Shown: positions 12,046-22,732 of the stretch, piece after piece
Layout of the letters: every line of letters begins with the position of its first letter
How positions within the stretch are numbered: the stretch's first letter is position 1
Source: Mastigamoeba balamuthi
Taxonomy: Eukaryota > Evosea > Mastigamoebida > Mastigamoebidae
Reading direction: 5' to 3'
Assembly (NCBI GenBank): GCA_902651635.1
Contig: CACRSC010000039.1
Location: forward strand, 224,072 to 288,071
Length of the DNA stretch: 64,000 nucleotides
The notes under the pieces: generated by a model
What the model was told of the DNA's origin: nothing
Databases searched by the model: none
Seen by the model: the letters and a program-made list of their open reading frames with translations, nothing else
Program-made: the position numbers and the translations under genes

Positions 12046-13870
12046 TCAGGGGTGCTGGGCATGAGTGTGGTGACAGAACGGGCAGCTGCCAGTCAACCCG
12101 ATTCCCTCAGCACTGAGCTCAGTACGAGTGAATCGACAGGTGCAACTCTGGCCTGCACAGATGATGTGCTGGGGTGATCCGGGAGCAGGTTCTGGAGCAG
12201 CTGGAGAACGAGCAATACTAGTGAATCCTCTGGCACTGATTATGGACTGGCTGCTTGGAGCATACTCCTTCAGAGAAGCCGATGCCTGTCCCATTCGGAG
12301 GTCGATCATTCCCCTCGAGAGAAGGAAGCGCTTCTGGAAGCCCGACATCACCACCAAGAACTTGCCGGGGTCCGCTGCGTGGCGAGCAACAGTGACGGGG
12401 AGCTCACGCAGCAGTTCTCTCGCCACCAAAGTCCTTTTCCTCGACCCGAGCACTGGCACCTGAACAGCGGCTTGGTTACCGATGAATGGCACAGCTTTGC
12501 CTGAGAGTGTGTGGCACAGCCACTCACCTTCTCGTCCATCGCGAACGGCGTCTGCGTCACCGCCAGGAAGAAGACAGCTGAGAGGCCGGGGGCATCGCCG
12601 ATCTGGGTGATCTCGAAATACGAGTCCTTCCCGCGGATCCTCGTGAGGGCCTCGAAGCATGTGTCAAAGAGGTACTCGAGGTCATCCGTGCTGTACTCGC
12701 ACCACGCGTAGTACACTCCGAGGACGACCTGCAACGCCCACGTGCTTTGCTCAGACCTCTCGGTGTGCTGTTATGAGGGAACGGGCTGCAGCTGCTGATG
12801 GAACCTGGTAGACGAGCAGCGCGATGCCGCCAGAGGCCTCACGCACCGTCTCCGCAAACTGCGCGATGTTCTGAGGGCTCACCAGCCTCTTGATGCCGGC
12901 GAATGCAGGGCACCTGCCTTCGCAGAGCCCCTGCACGATGGCCCGGACGTCCGGGGCAGAGAACGACTGCAGAAGGACCCACTCAAGCCGCGCAGACGTG
13001 GCCTGCGGCAGGTGCAGCCTCCCGAGCTCGCGGCCTGCCAGCAGGAAGCCGAAGAACGGGAGGTCTGCGAAGGCGGGGTTGCGGAGCTCGTTGTAGGCGT
13101 CGGTGATATGGTTGCACAGTAGGTCGACCAGCTGGGGCCCCCCGTGCAGGTCGTCGAAGAAGAAGAGCACGGGCCTGGCCACCGTGGCGACGAGCTCGCG
13201 GAGGATCACGCTCAGGGGGCACTGGCAGGGCAGCGCCCTCCTGCCGCCTGCGCGCTCGGGGTGCGTCTGCAGGACGCACGGCACCACGTTCCAACGCACC
13301 TTGTCGACGAGCTCCTGCCACTCAGAGGCGCCAGTCACCTGAGCGGTGCGTGCTGCGAGTCAATTGAATGTGTCTATCTTCTTCCTTTTTTTGTCAGACC
13401 TCCACGAGAATGCCGTTGCGGGCAAAGTCGTCCAGCTTGGCGGCGTGCTTCTGGAAGAGGGCGCGGTGCCTCTCGAGCAGGGCGGTCGTGCTGCTGTGCT
13501 CGTGCAGCTCCGGCGAGCGCAGCGTGCGGAAAAAGTCGTAGGCGAGCGTAGTCTTTCCCGACCCGAAGAGCTGCCCCAACGCGGGCACAATGTAGCGCGG
13601 CTGCGACCCGCCCACAGTGCCCAGGTCCCAGTTGACGACCAGCTGGCTCAGAACCTGCACGGTCTCGGGCACGCGGTGCAGGAGGGGCCACCCATCCAGC
13701 CCTGCGCCAAACCGCCTCCACTCGGGAGAGTTCTCAAGCGTGCGGGTGACCGCAGACGCTGCCTGTCCTGCTCCCAGCCCTCAGTCAGTTGCACACGTGG
13801 CGGGGGGAGGCGACGCACTGGGCAGCAGGGGCGCCCTGATGACGGCCTGCTCAGTCTTGGGTGCCTCCAT
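12046..13870 (-). CDS. P-loop NTPase, Crinkler/RHS-like
   Basis: Translation begins at 13870 (MEAPKTEQAVIRAPLL). A first short intron (about 29 nt) leads to an exon with a Walker A motif, FGSGKTTLAYDFF. The next exon (13338-about 12830) has a Walker B-like hydrophobic run ending in acidic residues, RPVLFFFDDLHGG. Later exons include YYAWCEYSTDDLEYLFD and end in a Cys/His cluster (CTCRFTRT, CPFCHHTHAQH) that may bind zinc. The whole is an ATPase-fold protein of roughly 500 residues. The combination of a FGSGKTTL P-loop module with a nearby kinase-like gene recalls Crinkler/RHS-type NTPase headers, but this is by eye only. Its start lies about 60 bp from the conserved family A promoter motif, so it is probably driven from a bidirectional promoter. 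Confidence 0.6.
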
Positions 13871-13920
13871 GGTTCGCGCCTGTGATCAAGATTCGGCGCG
13901 TAGTTGTCCGAAACCCGAGC

Positions 13921-14000
13921 CAAACGTGCGACTTCGTCAGATTCTGCGGCCGCCTCGCTGTGACGCAATCATGCTGTTGCGTGTGTCGTAGATAGGCGGG
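13921..14000. promoter_or_regulatory. Family A promoter motif, copy 1
   Basis: Contains CTTCGTCAGATTCTGC followed about 15 bp later by TGACGCAA and a TTGCG half site. The same block occurs at 27858, 31065 and 35082, each time just upstream of a family A gene or remnant. Here it lies between the NTPase gene and a family A remnant. Confidence 0.6.
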
Positions 14001-14059
14001 GGGTCGCCTGCCAGTCTGCTCGTCGTTATTGCCCTAACCCCGAGCCCCGCTCGCATAAA

Positions 14060-14275
14060 CGAAGGAGCGCTGAGAGTTACGGGATCCGCAAGCGGGCGAA
14101 GGCGCCGACGGCGAGGGGGCAGTCGCCGTGATCACCGCCTTGTTTGCATCGACAACGAGCAGCCGCAGGTGGCCCACGGCTTGAGCCGCGCACAGCAAAG
14201 ATCGACAAGCTCCAGGGCACCGCCGACAAGACGGCCATCACGAGGCTCATTGAGCCGGCTCAGGTGACTGTCGTT
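14060..14275 (+). pseudogene. Family A remnant, N-terminal part
   Basis: Matches exons 1-2 of the intact family A gene at 28006. ATCCGCAAGCGGGCGAAGG corresponds to its TIRKTRKGAD region, and the end (KIDKLQGTADKTAITRL) corresponds to DELLGTTDKETIKRI. The frame is broken and a large middle portion is missing. It keeps the family promoter upstream at 13921. Confidence 0.7.
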
Positions 14276-14284
14276 CCCCTTCCC

Positions 14285-14740
14285 TCATCTCGCCCTCGAC
14301 GAAGCGGCACACCTGGCAGTGGAGCTGGAAGGCGGCAGTCTGGACCTCGAGTACAGGGGCATCTGGCAGCCAGTGCTCTCAGCCACGGCGGCGAAGAGCT
14401 GCAGCAGATCGACGCTGTAGCAGAGTCTCCTCACCCCCGAGGCCCATCTGCAGGCTGTCGCGCAGGAAGTCGCGGACGGCGGGGATGTGGACGATACCGG
14501 AGGGTCCGCAGTTGTGCTGGTCCACGAACTCCGGGCCTGGGACCACCGCAGAGTCATTTGCATCCGCGCTGTCCGCGTCTCCCTGCGGGAACATCCGGGG
14601 ATGGCGACGATCTGCTTCAAGGTTTTCGCTGCCGTGGGGCGAAGAGCACCGCCTGATCGGTGCCCCCTGCAACGTGCTCCGGTGCATGTGCAGCACAGGG
14701 TCTGAGGAGGCCGTCGCCTGTGCAGTCCCGTTACAAGCAC
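14285..14740 (-). pseudogene. Family A SAM-like fragment, inverted
   Basis: Antisense to the N-terminal remnant just before it. In one frame it reads IVHIPAVRDFLRDSLQMGLG, the signature of the family A C-terminal domain. Another frame reads SVDLLQLFAAVAES. Frames are mixed, so it is not functional. The same head-to-tail inversion occurs at 31190-31790. Confidence 0.7.
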
Positions 14741-14801
14741 GGCGAGGAGCCGTCGTTCTCATGCGCCTCAGCGCCCAGAGATCTGCTGTGGGATAAGTCC
14801 T

Positions 14802-15110
14802 CTCGGGGGCGAGAAATACGTCGTAGGCGTCAGCACCTCCTCCCTGCCACTACCACGATTCAATTGATCTCAAATGAACTATTTACCGAGTCACATACGA
14901 ATGACATCAATTCCCGCCCCGTCTAGGATGGTCACAGTGCCCAGCGTGCCAAAAGGAGCTTGCCAGGCGTCCGCAAAGTGCGGACATGGAACTACGGACA
15001 GACACAGCCCGTTCGACAGCGTTTTCCTCGACTTCACGTCGCGTGGCACCGGCCTGCCCACTCGTAAACAGTTGATAATGGATGGGTACTTCAATTGATT
15101 ATTCTCGTAC
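14802..15110 (+). pseudogene. Fragment of Clu-like gene (exon end plus intron)
   Basis: GGCGAGAAATACGTCGTAGG and the following CAATTGA-containing stretch match the junction between exon 2 and the large intron of the Clu-like gene (sense strand of about 25440-25210). Only the tail of the exon and decayed intron are present, so it is a duplicated gene fragment without function. Confidence 0.6.
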
Positions 15111-15237
15111 GCAATTATCTGACCTGGGCGAGGGACTGCTGGCGGCGTCACGCGACAAGTACTGCGATGAACACAGCTGTAACCCCTGTGTGGATGCTTT
15201 GTTGTGATCTATGACCACCTGTTGTTCTCGATCAGCC

Positions 15238-15662
15238 GACCAGCTGCTCATGGGAGACCAGGATCACCCGGCAGCAATAGGATAGATGGGTGGGCATTTA
15301 TACCAGGAGCAGCCAGCATCGCTTCCTCTCTGCAGGAAACATCAGCGCCGGGCTATCTTCGAAGGAGGCTTCTCCCAATCGCTATTCCCGCCCCTCTTCT
15401 TCCTTCAGTTGCAGAGCAGCTCGAGGCGAATCTGGACGTAGAAGCTCTGGCCCAGCCAACAGCTGAACGACTGCGGGGGAATCAGCACGATCATGTTGAG
15501 CATCGGCCTCGGCGAGCTCCCGGACACTGTCTGGGCCGTTCCACTTGCGCAATGCCACTCCCTGCAGTGGGCCGCAGGGAGACCCAGGATGGCTTTTTTT
15601 TTCTGCGATCGGTAGCTCTATGGAGAGGGATCTGGGTCTTGGCAATGCTGTTCTCTGGACCG
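15238..15662 (+). repeat. Dispersed repeat, copy 1
   Basis: About 400 bp similar, in inverted orientation, to 22733-23098. Shared words include CTCATGGGAGACCAGGA, GCTTCCTCTCTGCAGG and GAAGCTCTGGCCCAGCCAAC. Both copies lie in intergenic DNA. Neither has an intact reading frame of recognised type, so its class (transposon or gene fragment) is unknown. Confidence 0.65.
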
Positions 15663-16145
15663 CAGTCAGGTATGTGGCAACACAGGGCTTGTGGTACCGC
15701 ACTTGTACCCCAATGGTGACCAGAGACTTGTCCACCCCCAGGTGTTCTGCGTCCTCGAACCTGCACGGAGTGGGGAGTGTGTGAGATTGCTTGAGAAATG
15801 CTACTTGATGGCCGCGAGCACACAGGGCTGCGTGCGATGTGCTGGGGCAGTTGTCGAACGTCGCATGCAGGCCAGGGAGAACGAGGGTGTCACCAAGCCA
15901 CTCGCGGGTGGCTGTGTTGCAGAGCTCCATGGTCCCATCAAGCAGCAGAAAACTCCTCGAGGCTGAGCGACTTCTTGTCTGAGGGGCGGCTGCAATGCAG
16001 CATGAGGTGGGTGGTACCGTTTTCTCGGATTCTGTTTCTCAATAATCGGCATTGCTCGCTACGTAATTGCTACGCCGAAGTAACGTCGTTGGCATCGATT
16101 GTGCCGTTGCAACGTCTTTCGCTTATCACCCCCACGCCGTGAAGG
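15663..16145. other. Intergenic, nothing recognised
   Basis: No supported gene. It holds the promoter of the orphan gene at 16146. Confidence 0.4.
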
Positions 16146-16847
16146 ATGGACAAGCACACCATCGTGGAGCGCACCAAGCAGTTCCTCGTCCTCCAGGGAG
16201 TGGAGCCCTCTCCGAACAGGGCTGCCTTGCTCACCGTGATGCGCGACCACCAGAGCCAGTACTTCAGCCTCGTCGTGGACCTGGGGCGGGGCATCCTCGT
16301 CAACAACTACCCGGTGGAGGGAATGAGCAACGACTACAGCGAGGCCACCGTTCGCAGGGGCGCCGACAAGTTCGTGGCATGCTTCACCGCAGGGCTGCCC
16401 GTCGACCCCATCGCCACCTTCCCCGAGTACACCGGGGAGCATGCCGGCGCCCAGAACACCCCGTTCTGCGGGCACAAGCTCGTACCGTACAGGCCCAGGA
16501 GGCTGGACAAGGAGCAGCTGTTCAGTGACTTCCTGGCGGAGTCGGGCACGCACAGCGGGGTCATCTACCAGGTCACCCGCAACATCGACAACGGGCCGGA
16601 GCTCAGCCAGACGCTGTGGACGCTCGTTGACGGCAGGGTGGAGCCCTACAGCGGGGAGACGCCCACCAACAAGCTGCACGCGTTCAAGAACTACAAGTGC
16701 CCCCAGTGCTCCCTCTTCTTCTCTGTCGACCTGCTCAGCACCACAGCCCAGTTCAACTACCACCACATGAGGCTGGTGCCCAGGACGTCGTGCCACGATC
16801 TGGCTCTGATCAACGCCTTCTTCACGGCTGCCCTTCCTCAGAACTAG
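16146..16847 (+). CDS. Orphan protein with C-terminal Cys/His cluster
   Basis: A single uninterrupted exon encodes 233 residues starting MDKHTIVERTKQFLVLQG. Codon use matches neighbouring genes and the frame is open throughout, so it is probably real. I do not recognise a family. The C-terminal third has YKCPQCSLFF followed by YHHMRL and SCHDLAL, which could form a zinc site. An internal segment (SLVVDLGRGILVNNYPVEG) looks like a beta-rich fold. No signal peptide or membrane helix is visible. It ends about 350 bp before the convergent fusion gene. Confidence 0.7.
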   Translation: MDKHTIVERTKQFLVLQGVEPSPNRAALLTVMRDHQSQYFSLVVDLGRGILVNNYPVEGMSNDYSEATVRRGADKFVACFTAGLPVDPIATFPEYTGEHAGAQNTPFCGHKLVPYRPRRLDKEQLFSDFLAESGTHSGVIYQVTRNIDNGPELSQTLWTLVDGRVEPYSGETPTNKLHAFKNYKCPQCSLFFSVDLLSTTAQFNYHHMRLVPRTSCHDLALINAFFTAALPQN

Positions 16848-17194
16848 TGAAGAGGCTAGAGCCAGCACAGATTGCCCGGACAACGTGCTCACCCATGTTC
16901 CATTCCACTCACTCGTTGGCCTGTGTGGCACAACTCCTTGGGGTAGTAGGTGCAACGCACTTCTGGCCAACTCGGAGCCCAAGGGCAGGCCAATCCTATC
17001 ACGTAGGATAAATGTGTGTTTACTATGCCTTTGGAGGATGTAGGGGAGTGTGTGCTGAGGGCGCATCCTTGAAGAGGGCTGCAGGGGGCACACGGGTTCT
17101 CTTCCATGAGGGTCGAAGGGAGATGTAGGTGTGTAGTTGTTGGTTGGTTGGCTTGTTGCTGTTGTTCAAAAGATAGATCCCGCTTGTCAATTAA
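16848..17194. other. Convergent intergenic region
   Basis: About 350 bp between two stop codons. Nothing beyond 3' untranslated sequence is evident. Confidence 0.4.
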
Positions 17195-20100
17195 CTACTC
17201 GTAGTCCTCTTTGAGCTGCACGATGAGGAGAGGGGGTCAGCGCGTGGCACGGCGCAGAGAGGGGCGGGGGGGGCGGCGCACCAGAGCATCGAGCTTCTCG
17301 ATAATGTGGTCGAAAGAGGGCCTTGTCGACGGCTCGTGCGCCCAGCACTTGGAAATCATGCGCCCGTAGCCGTAGCTGCACGAGATCGGAATCTTGGGGC
17401 GCTCGTGCTTGCGCACGACCGTCGCGATGAGCTGCGCCGCCGTCGCCGTGTCGTACGGCGCCCTCCTCGTGTACAGGTGCCACAGCATCGCCCCGAACGA
17501 GAACACGTCCGACTTGGTGCTGATGCCCACCCCCGTGAACACCTCCGGCGCCTGCAGCCCCACCAGCGTCAGTCCCCCGAGCCCCCGAGCCCCCGAGCCC
17601 CCGAGTCCCCGAGTCCCCGAGTCCCCGAGTCCCCGAGTCCCCGAGTCCCCGAGTCCCTTGAGTCCCTTGAGTCCCCTCCCCCGAGCCCCCAGAGTCCCCA
17701 GAGTCTCCCAAGCCCCCGAGTCCCCCCGTACCGTGTAGGCGATGATGCTGGAGCCGCCGGCAGAGGGCACCAGCGCGAGCCTCGAGGCGATGTTGTAGAG
17801 GCCAAAGTCGCAGACCTTGCAGCAGCCGTCGGGCGTGAGCAGCACGCTCGAGGGCCTGAGCCCGAGGTGCAGGATGCTGCGCCTGTGCAGGAACGCCATC
17901 CCGCGGGCGATCTCGAGCGCGAAGCCGTAGCGGTCCTTCTTGCTGAGCTGTATGGCCGTGTTGGAGAGCAGCGCCTGCAGGCTGCAGCCCCCGGCGTGGC
18001 TCTCGGTGACGACGCAGACGGGGTCGGGCGCCACGCAGACGCCGTAGCAGAACAGCAGGTTCGGGTGGCGCACGTTGCTCAGCGCCGTCAGCTCCTGCTG
18101 CACAAAGCTCGCGTCGGCCGGGCTGATGCCCTGCCCCGCCTCGCACAGCTGCCGCACGCAGACGGCCGTCCCGTGCAGCTTGGCCGCGTAGACGGCGCCG
18201 TAGCCGCCCAGCACGACGCCCACCGTCGTCTTGCGCTCGTCGTCAAACGCCAGGTCCCGGTACGGCACCACCCAGAACTGCTGCCCGCCGCCCGCGCTGC
18301 CCGGGGCCCCGCCCGGCGCCCCGCCCGCCGTCGCGGTCCCCGCGATGTTGTGCGTGGGTATCGGGATCTCGACGCTCAGGTTCATCTTCTTGCGCTTGCC
18401 CGCCGCCTGCGCCGTCGGCGACGCCGCCTCCGACGCGCTCCCGCCGGCCCCGCCGCTCGCCGACGCGTCCTCCGAGGCCGCGGCTGCGGCGGCTGCGGCT
18501 GCGGCTGCGGCGCCGGCGTCGGCAAACTCGACAAAGCGGACCGAGCAGACGCGGCTGTCGGCCATGCCGCTCTTGAAGGCGCAGGCCTGCAGGCGGAGCG
18601 GGCGGTCGACGACGATGGGCTCCGTGTAGAGCGGCGAGACGAGCGCCGGGGGCGACCCGTTGGTCGTGTAGTGTATCGCGGCGCCGGGCGTGTCGCAGTG
18701 CATCGCGACCGTGACGGGCACGACGACGGCGCCGCCGCCGGGCGTGATGGTGGGCGTCGCGACGGGCTTGCCCCACTCCTCCGTCGCCGAGAGCGCCTTG
18801 GACGCCGCCGTCGCCTCGGCAAACGGCCGCATCTTCACGTCGCCCGACTTGCTCTCCAGCAGCGCCTGCTTGGCTGCGCAGCGGCCGCCAGGGCCCCCGT
18901 TAGAGCCGCGTGCGAGGCATTACGACCGCCGGGGCGGCAACAGCGCCTGCTCCCCCCAGGGCACCGCAAACACAACACATCCGTGGACAGAGAGAATAGG
19001 AGGGAAGAGAGAGAGAGAGAGCAGAGAGTAGCGCTGGCACAGCGTCACCAGTGTGGCCCGGCCTCCCGCGCACACAGGGCGGGAGCCCCCAGTGAGTGGG
19101 CGAGGCTGCCCGCTCGCATGCGTGGGCCACGAAGCCGCGGCGACACTGGAGCCCCGACGGCCAACCCCCACGGAGAGGGGGAGGGGCTGGCAGGGAGCGA
19201 CGCGGGAGGCTGCGCACCCATGGCCGAGTTGCAGAAGACGGCGAGGGCGTGCGAGGCGTCGACCCACTTGACCGAGACCGAGAGCGAGTCCACGTAGGCC
19301 TGCAGCGCCCGCTCGACGGCGCCCGAGCGCGCCTCGGCCGTCTCGCCCGCGTCGCCCGGGAACCCGTAGACCTCGAGCACGTGGTCCAGCGCCTGCTCGC
19401 CCGCCCCCTCGTCCTCCGACGACGCCGCCGCCGACGTCGAGGGCGCCGCCGACGTCAAGGCGCCGCTGCCGCTGCCGCTACCGGGGGCGCCTCGTGCGGC
19501 GTCGCCAGGAGCGCGGGGGACGGCGCCTTGGGCACAAAGGCGGCGGCGATGCCCGGCGAGAGCTGCGAGGCGCTCATCGAGCGCGGGCGCTGCTCGGCGG
19601 CGGCGTCGGCCTCGAGGCGGACGATGAAGGGCGCGGGGTCGATGAGCACAAAGAGCTCCGGGTGCGCGCGGACGACGTCGAGCGCGCGGGCGGCCATGGC
19701 GGCGGGGCGCACGAGCGGGCGCAGGGCGGCCAGCGCGAGGCTGTTCTCGGGCGCGTGCGAGAGCAGCGTGAAGACGTCGACGAGCACAGAGGTCTCGTCG
19801 GCCGTCTCCTTGCCGTAGAGCCACACGCGCGGCGTCAGCGTGTCGCTGACCGCGAACTGCGCGGGCGCGCGCGAGAGCGTCTGCAGGACCAGCGGCTGCC
19901 GCGCGCCCACGCGCTCCGAGAGCCGCGGCGCCGCCAGCGAGCACCCGGGCGCGGCGGCCAGCGCAGCCGCGGCCTCGCGGGCGATGCGCGCCTCCTCCGC
20001 GTGGTCGAGGGGGATCGGGCGCTTGATGGCCTCGCAGCCGCTGGCGTTGAGCGACGTCAGCGAGTCCGTCGACGGCATCGCCGCCGCCGACCGCGCGGCC

Positions 20101-22282
20101 GCCGCGCTGAAGGGCGCGCCGATGGGCGAGGGCACGTCGAGGTCGCGGTCGGGGCCCACGAGGGGCTTGGGGGCCCCGTGCTGCTTGGGGCTCATGAGGT
20201 ACAGCGGCAGCCCGCTGGGCACGCTGGCCGGGCGGCTGGGCGGCATCAGCGACCCGCTGCCCACCGCAGCGTCGTAGACGGGCGTCGCGGGGCCCCCGGG
20301 GCGCGCGGCGGGGCCCGAGCAGAGGTCCGCGGGGCTCTGGGGAGGGCTGGCCGCGACCTGCGGCGACGCGAGCGGCGGGAAGCTCGGCAGCGGCGAGACG
20401 GGCGTCAGGTGCGCCAGCGGCGGCGACGCGGCCGCGCTGGGCAGGTCCTTCTGCTGCTTGGGGTGCAGGTGCGCGCACGTCTGGTCGCTGCACGCGCCCG
20501 TCGCCGTCCACGTCGGGCACAGCTCCTGGTCGCCAAACTTGGCCTGTGGCCGCAAAGATACGCGAATCAGACCCCGTATCTACAGATTCCAGGATCCAAT
20601 ATCCAGGATCCAGAATCTCCATGCAGAGTTGTATATCGCACCTTCTCGTTGTGCCGGAACACGCACTTGTCGCCCTTGTGGCAGCTGCCGCGCACGTAGA
20701 ACATGCAGTCAGGCCTCCTGTTCCACGGGATCGGCGGGTACTGCCCCGGCGTCTGCCCCATCGGCGCCTGCGGAGCGCAGCGTAGCGCCACACGTCACGT
20801 TATGCCCCGATCTGGTCAGCGCAGGTTCTTTGCCTGCGTTGACGCCACAGGCATTCCCTTGTGCCTGCGTTGAGTCACCAGGCATGACGCGGCGTGCCTT
20901 GGGGCTGATGGGCGGGTTGGGCTTGGGGTGCAGGTGCGGGCAGAGCAGGTCCTCGCACTTGCCGGTGCGCTCCCACGTGGGGCACGTCTCCTGCGTGCCG
21001 AACTTGGCCTTGTCGTTGTGGCGGAAGACGCACTTGTCCGCCTTGCTGCACGTGCCGCGCACAAAGAACATGCAGTCGGGCCTCCGGGGCAGCGGTATGT
21101 ACTGCGCCCCCGCCGCCACCGCCGACGCCGTGGGGCTCAGCGGCGCCACGAGCCTCGCGCCCGGCGGCGGCCCGTAGTCGGCCGGCACGGGCCCGCCGGG
21201 CTGCGGCCCCAGGTAGGCAAAGGTGGGCAGCACAGAGGCCGAGGTGGCCGTCAGGGCCAGAGGGCTGGCGCCCCCGGCCTCGGCGCTGCCCCCGGAGCCC
21301 CCGCGCGTCTGGACCTTGGGGTGCAGGTACGTGCACCCGGGGTCGTCGCACTGCTTGTCGCGCTCCCAGCGCGGGCAGATCTCCTGCGGCCCGCGCTTGG
21401 CCAGCTCGTTGTGCCGGAACACGCAGTCGTCGCCCTGGGCCGAGATCGGGATCGAGATTGAGATTGATTATCCAGATCGACCCAATCGGTGAATTGGCAA
21501 TTTTGAAATTGAGGCGACTGTGTTTTTTTGAATTGGAGAAACAGAAAATTAAGAGAAAAAAGTGGACAGTTTGGCGCCCATGGCGGGCGCGCAGCCTCCT
21601 TCCCCACTCTCTCGCGTTCAGTCGCCCCCTCTTGCAGCTGTGCCCGGGGGCCCTCCCGCCACCGCTGTCACGGGAAATCAAAAGAGAGGGAAAAACACCC
21701 CCGTAGCCGCGAATTGACACGGAATTCTAAACGAGCCGCCGCCCAACCCCCCGATCGAATCGAATTCAAAAAAAGAGCGGGGCGACCCCCGTGATCTGGC
21801 GTGGCGTGGCGTGACGCGGCGCGGGCTCACCTCGTGTCAGGAGCCCGCGGGATTCCAAACGAGCGCCGCCCAACGCCCCCCAATTCGAATCGAATTCAAA
21901 AAAAAAAGAAGAGGGGGCCCGTGATCTGGCGTGGGCGTGACATGGCGTGACGTGGGGGGCGCACCTTGTGGCAGGAGCCGCGGATGAAGTACATGCAGTC
22001 GGGGCGGCGCGCGAGGGGGATGGTATAGGCGGGCTTGCCGATGGCGGGGCTCGTGGGGCTCTGCATGGCCTGCGCCCCGTAGTCCCCGTACGCCCCTGCG
22101 CCGCCGCCCGCGCTGCTGCCGCCGCCGTAGGCCGCGGCGGACGGGTGGGGCGGGGCGAAGAGGCCGAGGGAGTGCTGGAGCGACTGGTAGAAGTCGGCGC
22201 CCATGTCCATGGGGCTCGGGGGCGGCGCCTGCGTGCCGTGGGCCCCCGCGTAGGGCAGCACGAAGCCCGGCATGCCCGACAT
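17195..22282 (-). CDS. Six-CCCH zinc finger / R3HCC1-like / pseudokinase fusion
   Basis: Eight exons with fully consistent phases give a 1,219-residue protein: 22282-21965, 21434-20889, 20767-20642, 20543-19482, 19392-19218, 18873-17732, 17551-17282, 17215-17195. Residues about 93-360 carry three tandem pairs of CCCH fingers (RRPDCMFFVRGTC, CVFRHN, ICPRWERDKQC, CTYLH). About 685-775 is an R3HCC1-type RNA-binding domain (VLEVYGFP, VKWVDASHALAVF, then VKMRPFAEATAASK), whose conserved core crosses intron 5. This ties the two halves into one gene. About 780-860 resembles the Fn3-like CHB_HEX_C_1 domain (IHYTTNGSPPA), then a poly-Ala linker. The C-terminal 280 residues form a TKL-type kinase fold with DFG (VCDFGLYN) and APE (APEVF). 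The HRD motif is HLG (LHLGLRPSSVLL) and the VAIK lysine is probably Arg (VCVRQL), so it is likely a pseudokinase. A role in signal-linked mRNA control is inferred. Confidence 0.82.
17552..17731 (-). repeat. GGGGACTC-type minisatellite filling an intron
   Basis: A 9-bp repeat (GACTCGGGG, about 15 degenerate units) makes up most of intron 6 of the fusion gene. The intron is 180 nt, a multiple of three, and open in the coding frame. Splicing out joins IIAYT to APEVF, as expected for a kinase activation segment. Confidence 0.85.
21722..21980 (-). repeat. Tandem duplication spanning exon 1 splice donor
   Basis: Two units of about 130 bp (21722-21847 and 21850-21980) share CGAATCGAATTC, GTGATCTGGCGTG and the end of exon 1 with its 5' splice site. 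Both units therefore contain a plausible donor (CACAAG|GTGCGC and CACGAG|GTGAGC in sense). Only the first joins correctly to exon 2. Confidence 0.7.
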
Positions 22283-22732
22283 CCTCGTCGCCGTCGTCGG
22301 TGAGTCTGGCCGCCGGTCCGCGCGTATGGTCGCTGTGGTGCTCGCGCGCCCCCCGCTGCCGCTGCCGCTGTCGAGAGTCGAGAGACGCGGTGCCCTCGCT
22401 TTCTGGGGGCGGTGAGATATTGATTGGGTCGCGATTCTTTTCGCGGCCTTTCTTCCTGCCCCCCTCCGCGAAAATATCTTCGTCGCTGCGTGGCTGACGC
22501 TTTCGAGAAAAACAGCCCCCCTTTGCACTCGGCGAACTCTCTCTCGCTCTCTCTCTCGTGCCCCATAGCTTTGTCTTATGCTTGATGCTCGGCAGAGGTT
22601 GCGAGTATTTTGCGAGAATGTATGTTCCCATTCATACTCATGAAACTTGGCGAGGTCGTCATCAAGGTGCACCAATAAGAGCAACAGTTTCTGAGTGAGG
22701 CTCTTTGCCGCGACCCAGATCACGGGGAATGA
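22283..22732. promoter_or_regulatory. Upstream region of the fusion gene
   Basis: Holds the promoter and 5' leader of the minus-strand fusion gene. It includes a CTCTCT/GAGAGA tract at 22535-22558. No further gene is supported. Confidence 0.4.

Noticed and set aside
17572-17725. CRISPR-like repeat array
   Set aside because: Units are 9 bp, contiguous and without spacers, in a eukaryotic intron: a minisatellite.
17306-19297. 663-codon plus-strand frame
   Set aside because: Antisense shadow of the fusion gene, whose minus-strand exons join in phase and carry clear motifs.
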